From CAYUNT01 sp964446285 (lineage in GTDB: Bacteria > Sumerlaeota > Sumerlaeia > SLMS01 > CAYUNT01), in contig CAYUNT010000263.1 of assembly GCA_964446285.1 (NCBI GenBank), forward strand, positions 1 to 5,426: DNA of 5,426 nt. The letters run 5' to 3'. The translations under genes and the position numbers were made by a program. Shown here one piece after another: positions 1 to 5,426 of this stretch (the first letter of the stretch is position 1; the number at the start of each line of letters is the position of its first letter). The notes under the pieces were generated by a model. The model was not told where the DNA came from. It did not search any database and saw nothing but the letters and a program-made list of their open reading frames with translations.

Positions 1-134
1 GCGCCCTAACGAAGGGTCAAATCAACGGGGAAGCGCCCCTTCGGAACGGCGTTCGGCGATGGGAAATGGAAGGGGCTCATTCGATGGGGCTGGTCTGCGT
101 TAGGCGGCTGCTGCAATCGAGTCTTGAAGTGGCG

Positions 135-171
135 CGGCGGCGCGCGAATGGAATGATTCGCCCCGCCGCCG
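135..171. repeat. Strong GC-rich compound hairpin
   Basis: Outer arms CGGCGGC (135-141) and GCCGCCG (165-171) pair perfectly over 7 bp. Inner arms GCGAAT (144-149) and ATTCGC (156-161) pair over 6 bp around the six-base loop GGAATG; a small internal loop separates the two stems. No T-run follows on the plus strand, so it is not a standard intrinsic terminator. It could be an inactive or factor-assisted terminator of a gene left of the window, a dispersed intergenic repeat unit, or part of an RNA leader. The pairing is directly visible; the role is unknown. Confidence 0.5.
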
Positions 172-215
172 GATTAGCGCTTGCGCGCGGACTGATCTTG
201 GTTTGATCTATGCGG

Positions 216-353
216 ATGGGCAGCAAGGCCCATGTCTGGGACCAAGGTCCGGTATTATCGAGTATCGACTATCCCAGACGGCATCCTGATAGGAAGGCAG
301 GCGGTATTTCCCGCAGACATTGCACGCGGCACTCCCACTCCAGAACCGCCTGC
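216..353 (+). promoter_or_regulatory. Candidate structured 5' leader (three hairpin arms)
   Basis: Three perfect inverted repeats follow one another. ATGGGC (216-221) pairs with GCCCAT (228-233) around a six-base loop. Directly abutting it, GTCTGGGA (234-241) pairs with TCCCAGAC (272-279), with a competing smaller stem GGACC/GGTCC at 239-250. Then GCAGGCGGT (297-305) pairs with ACCGCCTGC (345-353), enclosing a possible inner stem CCGC/GCGG (311-314 with 326-329). All lie upstream of the TTG start at 480 and could form a structured leader or small RNA on that strand. I do not recognise a known riboswitch class. Repeats of this length can also arise by chance in GC-rich DNA, so this is a candidate only. 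Confidence 0.25.
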
Positions 354-464
354 GAGTTCAATCGGCGAGTTGCTGGCGGTCCATGCCAAACAACAAACCG
401 TATGCCTCGGCGCCGGACGTGTTCATCCGCCTCCCAATGTGGGGTTCATGCGTGGCTCTCTCCC

Positions 465-470
465 AAGGTG
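465..470 (+). promoter_or_regulatory. Ribosome binding site fixing a TTG start
   Basis: AAGGTG lies nine bases before the TTG at 480. An in-frame TAG at 471-473 prevents any earlier start, and the next in-frame ATG is at residue 59, which would remove the first conserved part of the membrane domain. Together these support TTG as the true initiation codon. Confidence 0.6.
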
Positions 471-479
471 TAGCATCTC

Positions 480-2144
480 TTGTTCAATGACTTTATTCTC
501 AATCTGGCCAGCGGACTCTCGGATAATCCCTGGCTTCAAGGCTTGCTGATTGTCATAGGCACTTTCATTCTCGAAGACGCCACGACAATTGGATGCGGCC
601 TGCTTGTGGCTGATGGCAGCGTTGGATTCACCACGGCGGCGATTGCGCTGCCCATGGGCATCGCCATCGGCGACCTCGGCCTTTATGTGATCGGCCGTTT
701 TCTGGGCGACCGCGCCATGCGCTGGGGCCTGATCCAGCACCGCCACATGGACAAGGCGGAAGATTGGTTCCGGCGCAACTTATTCAGCGCGGTGGTGCTG
801 ACGCGATTTGTTCCCGGAATGCGAACCCCGACGTATGTGGCGGCGGGATTGTCGCGGGCGCCGTTTATTAAATTTATGCTCCTTGTGGTTGCGGCGTCGC
901 TGGCCTGGTCGCTTCTGCTGCTCAAGATCGTGGTGCATTTGGGGCGTTCCGTCATGCCGCTGCTCGGCACCTGGAAATGGCCCATGGCGCTTGCTGCGAT
1001 TGCGGTGATTGTTGTGATCCAGGCCACCCAAGGCAAACGGATGCTGCGTCGGACGGGGATCATTGGCGGAGAGAGCGCGGCGGAAAAGGTTTCGACCTTC
1101 TTCGAATTCTGGCCTCCGCTGCTTTTTTACTTTCCCGTGGGCCTGTATTATTTGCGCCTGGCGCTCAAATACCGCTGCGCCTCGCTGCCTTCGGTTGTGA
1201 ATCCAAACATCTACTCAGGCGGCATTGTTTTTGAGTCCAAAACAGGCATTCTCGATCAGGTTCCCGAGGCGCATCGGAGATGGATCGCGTCGTATGTGCC
1301 TTTTGTTCCGGCGGAAAATGGCGCGGGAATCGAGGAACGCATGAAGGCGGCGCATGAGGTCCTTGCGCGGACGGGAATCGCATTTCCGCTCGTGGCCAAG
1401 CCGGACGTCGGACAGCGCGGGGCGGGCGTGCAACTGATACAAAACGAAGAAGAATTGCGCCAATACCTGGCGACATTTCCCGCCAAACAGAAGATGATCT
1501 TCCAGCGTTACATTCCGCATCCGGTCGAAGCGGGCATCATGGTGCTGCGATTCCCCGGACGCCGTCATGGGCGAATTATCTCGATCACGCTCAAGACCTT
1601 CCCCAAGGTGACAGGCGACGGAAAACGCAGCCTGAAAGAGCTAATTCATGACGATCCGCTGCTTCGCGCGCGATGGATGATTCTTCACCGCCGGTTCAAA
1701 CAACAATGGAACCGCGTGCTGGCCCCGGGCGAGGCGATGCGGCTGGTATTCTCGGGAAATCATTGCCAGGGCGCGATATTTCGGAATGGAATGCATCTGG
1801 TGACGCCCGCGCTGACGCAGCGTTTTGTCGAGATCGCGCGCTCGCTGCCCGAATATCACTTCGGGCGTTTTGATGTGCGCTTTCCCTCGATTGACGCCCT
1901 GAAACGCGGCGAAGATTTCCAGATTATCGAGATCAACGGCGCTGCCTCGGAAGCAATTCATATCTGGGACAACCATATAACGCTGCGCCAGGCATACACG
2001 ACATATTTCCGGCAAATGCACTTGTTGTTTGAGATCGGCGCGCGCAACCGCGAACGCGGCCACGAACCCATGCCGGCCATGCAGATACTCAAAGATTTTA
2101 TGGCCTACCGCCGCCTCGTGCGCCACTACCCACCGACGAGCTAA
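480..2144 (+). CDS. DedA/VTT membrane domain fused to ATP-grasp ligase-like domain
   Basis: A 554-residue predicted inner-membrane protein. Residues about 15-182 look like the DedA (SNARE-associated/VTT) family, linked to lipid translocation and envelope homeostasis. Visible signs are the acidic pair E32-D33 in the first hydrophobic segment, GD-x3-Y-x2-GR (64-73), and TRFVPGMR (108-115) with the conserved arginine pair R109/R115, then hydrophobic segments near 129-150 and 168-182. The usual PG(D/E) loop motif of many DedA proteins is not obvious. A further hydrophobic stretch (about 207-228) leads into a cytoplasmic ATP-grasp domain (about 240-515): AKPD with a glycine-rich loop (306-316), FQRYI (341-345), RFDVR (463-467) and EING (484-487). 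D465, E484 and N486 are likely metal ligands and K307 a nucleotide-binding lysine, so the domain looks active. ATP-grasp enzymes join a carboxylate to an amine or thiol through an acyl-phosphate; the substrate is unknown. The gene converges on the 2201-3130 gene. Confidence 0.88.
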   Translation: MFNDFILNLASGLSDNPWLQGLLIVIGTFILEDATTIGCGLLVADGSVGFTTAAIALPMGIAIGDLGLYVIGRFLGDRAMRWGLIQHRHMDKAEDWFRRNLFSAVVLTRFVPGMRTPTYVAAGLSRAPFIKFMLLVVAASLAWSLLLLKIVVHLGRSVMPLLGTWKWPMALAAIAVIVVIQATQGKRMLRRTGIIGGESAAEKVSTFFEFWPPLLFYFPVGLYYLRLALKYRCASLPSVVNPNIYSGGIVFESKTGILDQVPEAHRRWIASYVPFVPAENGAGIEERMKAAHEVLARTGIAFPLVAKPDVGQRGAGVQLIQNEEELRQYLATFPAKQKMIFQRYIPHPVEAGIMVLRFPGRRHGRIISITLKTFPKVTGDGKRSLKELIHDDPLLRARWMILHRRFKQQWNRVLAPGEAMRLVFSGNHCQGAIFRNGMHLVTPALTQRFVEIARSLPEYHFGRFDVRFPSIDALKRGEDFQIIEINGAASEAIHIWDNHITLRQAYTTYFRQMHLLFEIGARNRERGHEPMPAMQILKDFMAYRRLVRHYPPTS

Positions 2145-2176
2145 GGCGAAGTTTCCCCAATTTCTTTGAAACGGAT

Positions 2177-2194
2177 TTGGGAAGAATCTCCCAA
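2177..2194. terminator. Short dyad between convergent genes, possible terminator
   Basis: TTGGGA (2177-2182) and TCCCAA (2189-2194) form a perfect 6 bp stem with loop AGAATC, in the 56-base gap between two converging genes. On the plus strand a run of six T begins at 2208, rather far beyond the stem and inside the opposite gene; on the minus strand only short T runs follow. An upstream CCCAA (2156-2160) could pair with the TTGGG arm instead, giving an alternative fold. The stem is weak, so a bidirectional terminator is plausible by position but not proven. Confidence 0.3.
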
Positions 2195-2200
2195 TTGCCA

Positions 2201-3130
2201 TCAGGGCTTTTTTGCCGCGTCCGCCGGGGCGGGAGCGGCTGGAACCGCAGCAGGAGCAGGGGCGGCAGGGGCAGCGGCGCCGGGAGCCGCCGCGGCGGGG
2301 GCAGCGGCACCGGGAGCAGGCGCTGCCGCGCCGGAAGCGGCGGCCGAAGCAATGATCGGCTCCACACGGCCAAAATGCGTGTTTTCTGTCGATACGCCGC
2401 CGAAGGGGCCGAAGTATTCCACGCGCTCGCTGATGCCTTTTGTCCCGGGCTGCGTGGACCAGTAACGGAATCCAATTACATCGTCCTCGCCATTCTTAAC
2501 CCATTCGAGGAAGATCACGCTGTGGCCCGAAACCTTTCCCTTGCTGTTTGGCGTGCGCCAAATCTGCACGAAATCGCCCGGCAGCGCTTCATTCATCGGG
2601 ATGGTGCGGCCCAGTTTGAATTTCTCAAGCGCGGCGGAAGGACCGGGGCCATTCTTCTCAAGAACAAACCAATACTTTTGGAACTCAGGCCAGTCGGCGG
2701 GAGCCACGGCGGACGCCTGTTCGCCGCCGCGGGTTTCCAGCCATCGAATATAGGAACGCAAGAAAACCTCGAGGGTCAGGCCGCAGCAATACGTGCGGCG
2801 CTGCGGTTCGCCCTTCATTACGCGAACGCCGGCCAGCGAAAGATCGCGCGTGCAGCCGCTGTAGTCGCTTTCGCCTGCGCGCGGCCACCAATAGTCGTTT
2901 GTGCCGTCCGTTGGATACTCCTTCAATACACTCAAGACGATCTGGTTGAACTCGGGCAACGGTTGCGCCGGGACGGCGGAGGATGGGGTGGCGGCGGATG
3001 GGACCGCGCCGGACTTGGCAGCAGGAGCGGCAGCAGCGGCGTCGGCGGCAGATGCATTGGAAACGCTATTCATCTCAATCGCTCCAAGCAGTCCGAATAG
3101 AACAATCATGGGAAGCTGAATTCGAATCAT
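2201..3130 (-). CDS. Exported NlpC/P60-like putative cysteine hydrolase with Ala/Pro-rich tail
   Basis: A 309-residue protein. The N-terminus reads as a signal peptide: R3, hydrophobic core about 7-18, and an ASA cleavage-type motif at 26-28. An Ala/Pro-rich linker (about 29-58) follows, then a globular core (about 59-258), then an Ala/Pro tail (about 261-306) ending in KKP. The core has YCCG (114-117), resembling the catalytic-cysteine motif of NlpC/P60 peptidases with C115 in the nucleophile position. It then has PGDFVQIWR (184-192) and GHSVIFLEW (202-210), where H203 would be the catalytic histidine, and YWSTQ (223-227) as a possible source of the third residue. This order (Cys, GD, GH) fits the NlpC/P60 or related papain-like amidase fold, which cuts peptidoglycan peptides or similar amides outside the cytoplasm. 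The match is by motif only; a non-enzymatic relative is possible. The ATG is preceded by GAGG (3138-3141) with 7-base spacing. It lies 42 bases downstream of the E1 gene and may be co-transcribed. Confidence 0.75.
   Translation of the reverse strand: MIRIQLPMIVLFGLLGAIEMNSVSNASAADAAAAAPAAKSGAVPSAATPSSAVPAQPLPEFNQIVLSVLKEYPTDGTNDYWWPRAGESDYSGCTRDLSLAGVRVMKGEPQRRTYCCGLTLEVFLRSYIRWLETRGGEQASAVAPADWPEFQKYWFVLEKNGPGPSAALEKFKLGRTIPMNEALPGDFVQIWRTPNSKGKVSGHSVIFLEWVKNGEDDVIGFRYWSTQPGTKGISERVEYFGPFGGVSTENTHFGRVEPIIASAAASGAAAPAPGAAAPAAAAPGAAAPAAPAPAAVPAAPAPADAAKKP
2261..2317 (-). repeat. Imperfect 30-bp tandem repeat in the Ala/Pro tail
   Basis: Bases 2261-2287 and 2291-2317 match at 24 of 27 positions with a 30-base period. 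On the minus strand each copy encodes the same nine residues, APGAAAPAA (residues 272-280 and 282-290 of the exported protein). The conserved peptide with partly diverged codons suggests an in-frame duplication kept as flexible, disordered tail. Such repeats can change copy number by slippage. Confidence 0.75.
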
Positions 3131-3172
3131 GAAACAACCTCAAATCCAGAGATGGGATTCGCCTAAAATCTA

Positions 3173-5329
3173 TCAATACTTGGCGACAGAACGGATTTCA
3201 CTCAATATGGTTTCGGGTTTGGGCAAAACAGTTTCTTCGAGCACAGGAGAATAGGGCACCCAGGAATGGAGCGCGCCGATGCGGCGAATGGGGGCATCGA
3301 GCCACGAGAAGCAATTCTCAACAATCTGTGCGGATATTTCCGCGGAGAATCCCGCAAAAGCCGCTTCTTCGGCGGCCACAAGGCAGCGTCCTGTTTTTTG
3401 AACGCTTTCGATGATCGTGGCCAGATCAAGCGGGACCAGCGTCCGCAGGTCGATGACCTCGACGCTCAGGTTCTCTTCGGCGGCCAGGCGCTCGGCGGCC
3501 TCAAGGCAGCGGTGGACCAGCGTGCCCCACGAAATCACGGTAACGTCCGTGCCCGCGCGTTTGACGGCCGCTTTGCCAAAAGGAATCATATACTCAGGCG
3601 ATGGCTTGTGGCGCCGGGCAATCGACTGGAAGTATAGCGTTTTGGGTTCGAGGAACAGAACCGGGTCTTCGCCGCGCAAGGCGGTTCGCAGAAGTCCGCA
3701 GGCGTCTGAGGCGTCGCTCGGATACACCACATACAACCCCGAGCAGCGCGCGAAAATGGATTCGGCGCTTTGGCTGTGATACATTGCGCCGCCGCGCAGA
3801 TAGCCGCCAATGGGCACGCGCACCACAACCGGCGCGGAATAGCGTCCGCCCGAGCGATAGCGCATTGTGGCCAGCTCGTTGCGGATTTGCGTCATGGCCG
3901 GCCAGATAAAGTCGAAAAACTGAATCTCCGCCACAGGTTTCAGGCCGCGGATGGCCATTCCGATAGCGCGCCCGATAATTCCCGCTTCGGCCAGCGGCGC
4001 GTTGAACACGCGGTCGCGTCCAAACTTCGCCTGCAATCCCGCGCTGACTTTGAACACGCCGCCCTTGCCTTTGCACTCGACAAAGGCCTCCGCGCGCCCG
4101 GCGTCAGCCACGTCCTCGCCGAACAGAACGATGCGCGGATCGCGCGACATTTCCTCGGCAAGCGTCAGGTTGATCGCGCGCGAAAGCGTGACCGGTTCGC
4201 CCACGCTGGCGGGAGGCTTTTCGTGCGAAACGGGGGCAAATCCCGAATAAAGTTCGGCGCAGGCGTCGGAAGGCGCCGGTTTGGGGGCGGCCAGCGCCTG
4301 GCGCGAACTTTCGGCGACGGCTTCGCGCGCGCGCTCTTCGATGGCCGCCAGTTCCTCTTCGCTCGCCATTTTGTCTTCGAGCAGATATTTGCGGAACAGC
4401 TGAATGCAGTCGCGCGAATTTTCCTCTTCGAGCTCGGCTGCCGTTCGGTAGGTCGTATGGTCGTCAGAAAGCGCGTGCGAATACGGCCGCGTAACATGCG
4501 CATGGATCAGCGCCGGGGAAAATTCTCCCGACCGCAAGCCATCCACCGCGCGCTTCATCACGCTGAGCGACGCCAGAAGGTCGGTTCCATCCACCTCGAA
4601 TATCTCAAGCCCCGGAAAGCCGCGCAGGACCTTCGACAGGCTGCCTCCGGCGATGCTTTCCTCGACGGGAACCGAAATGGCATAATCGTTGTCCTCGACG
4701 AGGATCAACATGCGAAGTTTGTGGATGCAGGCGAAATTGACCGCCTCGAAGAACTCGCCTTCGCAGGTTGTGCCTTCGCCTGTGGAGCAAAACAAAATTT
4801 CGTCAGACTTGGCAGGAAGATCGAGTTCGCGCGAGAGGATGTAACGCCCGGCAAACGAACTGCCCGCGGACTGGTGGAATTGCGTGCCGATGCTGCTCGA
4901 ACGCGAGACGACATTGGCGCGTCGCAATCCCCAATGGCACGGCATCTGGCGCCCCGACGAATTCGGATCGTCCTTGGCCGCCACGGCGCCAAGGAACATT
5001 TCGTAAGGCGTCATGCCAAGCGACAGCATCAGCGCGCGGTCGCGGTAATGGCAATAAAACCAGTCGTGTCCGGGGCGGAGCCAGCATCCGGCGGCGAGGC
5101 CGATCGCTTCGTGTCCGGCGGACCCCACGGAAAAATACGAATCACCCCGGCGGCAGAGGCGGTATTCCTCGTCGTCGATATAACGCGAGGTGACCATTTT
5201 TTCGTAAAATGCAAGCAGCTGGCTTCGAGTCCAGGCAGGCGCCTGCGCCGCGGCGGGCCGGGGGCGCGCTCCCTCTGCTTGCGCGGCGGTGGGCAGCGTC
5301 CCTCGTATAACATCATGTGATTTGGACAT
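3173..5329 (-). CDS. Fused alpha-beta E1 of a 2-oxoacid dehydrogenase complex
   Basis: A 718-residue thiamine diphosphate enzyme that decarboxylates a 2-oxoacid and passes the acyl group to the lipoyl arm of E2. Separate alpha and beta subunits of this family are each about 330-400 residues; here they are one chain. A disordered Ala/Pro-rich start (about 1-32) precedes the alpha part (about 35-340): GSAGHEA (69-75), a cofactor motif beginning GEG (184-186) and ending EDNDYAIS (212-219), and RPYSHALSDD (281-290) with H285 at the usual catalytic/loop histidine. A linker rich in Ala/Pro (about 340-378) leads to the beta part: LFGEDVAD (402-409), PLAEAGIIG (445-453), a pyrimidine-domain core with FFDFIWPAM (471-479), YHSQS (517-521), and a transketolase-C-like end (about 585-712). 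The motifs fit the branched-chain/pyruvate group; substrate cannot be fixed and no E2 or E3 gene is in view. The ATG has GGAG (5340-5343) ten bases upstream. Confidence 0.93.
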   Translation of the reverse strand: MSKSHDVIRGTLPTAAQAEGARPRPAAAQAPAWTRSQLLAFYEKMVTSRYIDDEEYRLCRRGDSYFSVGSAGHEAIGLAAGCWLRPGHDWFYCHYRDRALMLSLGMTPYEMFLGAVAAKDDPNSSGRQMPCHWGLRRANVVSRSSSIGTQFHQSAGSSFAGRYILSRELDLPAKSDEILFCSTGEGTTCEGEFFEAVNFACIHKLRMLILVEDNDYAISVPVEESIAGGSLSKVLRGFPGLEIFEVDGTDLLASLSVMKRAVDGLRSGEFSPALIHAHVTRPYSHALSDDHTTYRTAAELEEENSRDCIQLFRKYLLEDKMASEEELAAIEERAREAVAESSRQALAAPKPAPSDACAELYSGFAPVSHEKPPASVGEPVTLSRAINLTLAEEMSRDPRIVLFGEDVADAGRAEAFVECKGKGGVFKVSAGLQAKFGRDRVFNAPLAEAGIIGRAIGMAIRGLKPVAEIQFFDFIWPAMTQIRNELATMRYRSGGRYSAPVVVRVPIGGYLRGGAMYHSQSAESIFARCSGLYVVYPSDASDACGLLRTALRGEDPVLFLEPKTLYFQSIARRHKPSPEYMIPFGKAAVKRAGTDVTVISWGTLVHRCLEAAERLAAEENLSVEVIDLRTLVPLDLATIIESVQKTGRCLVAAEEAAFAGFSAEISAQIVENCFSWLDAPIRRIGALHSWVPYSPVLEETVLPKPETILSEIRSVAKY

Positions 5330-5371
5330 TCTCAGTTTACTCCGGCGAAATGGGCGGGGGCGGGAATGGGA

Positions 5372-5405
5372 ACAATAGCAATAAGATCAACGAATCGGCA
5401 TCCAA
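5372..5405 (-). promoter_or_regulatory. Weak candidate promoter for the E1 gene
   Basis: On the minus strand TTGGAT (5400-5405) is followed after 16 bases by TATTGC (5378-5383) and immediately by TATTGT (5372-5377), loosely like -35 and -10 boxes. This lies 43-49 bases before the ATG at 5329. The matches are partial, and the window ends nearby, so a better promoter could lie outside. Confidence 0.15.
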
Positions 5406-5426
5406 TTAGTGATCATTTCCGCAGTT

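Larger units (their letters stand above)
1..479. other. Non-coding upstream region rich in inverted repeats
   Basis: I find no convincing gene in these 479 bases. No minus-strand reading frame starts here and runs off the left edge. One plus-strand frame stays open from the edge to a TGA at 204-206, but its translation is not recognisable. The region contains several perfect inverted repeats: CGAAGGG at 10-16 with CCCTTCG at 37-43, a compound hairpin at 135-171, and three arms between 216 and 353 (described separately). No sigma-70-like promoter with both boxes at good spacing stands out; TATTAT at 253-258 resembles a -10 box but lacks a matching -35. It probably contains the promoter and 5' leader of the gene at 480. 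Confidence 0.6.

Noticed and set aside
3..206. A plus-strand frame open from the left edge to TGA at 204-206, possible C-terminal end of an upstream gene
   Set aside because: The 67 open codons are not rare in GC-rich DNA, the translation matches nothing I know, and the strong hairpin at 135-171 would fall inside it. Sequence left of the window would settle it.
351..368. GAGTTCAATC resembling a tRNA T-loop
   Set aside because: The flanking bases do not form the T-stem and no acceptor or anticodon stem can be built around it.
232..549. A 105-codon plus-strand frame before and overlapping the DedA-ATP-grasp gene
   Set aside because: It overlaps the supported gene by 70 bases, its AAGG lies only three bases before the ATG, third-position base use shows no clear coding bias, and the product is unrecognisable.
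2177..3100. A 307-codon plus-strand frame opposite the exported hydrolase gene
   Set aside because: Its start is an Arg/Gly/Ser-rich stretch produced by the reverse of Ala/Pro codons. The minus strand has a ribosome binding site, a signal peptide and coherent motifs, so that one is the gene.
3770..5320. A 516-codon open frame on the plus strand, antisense to the E1 gene
   Set aside because: It mirrors a strongly supported E1 gene in GC-rich DNA, and its translation is Arg/Gly/Ala-rich with no recognisable motif. Long antisense frames arise from codon bias in such genomes.

Overview
The window holds three confidently called protein-coding genes in bacterial organisation: a plus-strand gene at 480-2144, and two minus-strand genes at 3173-5329 and 2201-3130. 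The base composition is GC-rich, a TTG start is used, and proline/alanine-rich linkers are common. The fused alpha-beta 2-oxoacid dehydrogenase E1 is a form found scattered among several bacterial phyla, so I cannot name a phylum from this window alone. There are no phage, transposon, CRISPR, rRNA or tRNA signatures.

Layout. Bases 1-479 contain no convincing gene but are rich in inverted repeats, including a strong hairpin at 135-171 and a cluster at 216-353. Gene 1 (480-2144, +) encodes a 554-residue membrane protein in which a DedA/VTT-type membrane domain is fused to a cytoplasmic ATP-grasp ligase-like domain. It ends 56 bases from a convergent gene, and the gap carries a short dyad that may act as a terminator. 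Gene 2 (2201-3130, -) encodes an exported protein with a core resembling an NlpC/P60-like cysteine hydrolase, framed by Ala/Pro-rich segments. Gene 3 (3173-5329, -) is a 718-residue single-chain E1 (alpha and beta parts fused) of the pyruvate / branched-chain 2-oxoacid dehydrogenase type. Bases 5330-5426 are its upstream region.

How they may work together. Genes 3 and 2 lie in the same direction 42 bases apart and could share a transcript, but one is central carbon or branched-chain metabolism in the cytoplasm and the other is an envelope protein, so a functional link is not evident. Genes 1 and 2 both point at the cell envelope (membrane lipid/ligase and exported hydrolase), but they are convergent and so not an operon. 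The most unusual item is the DedA-ATP-grasp fusion, which suggests an ATP-dependent ligation carried out next to a lipid-handling membrane domain. No complete novel defence or mobile system is visible.
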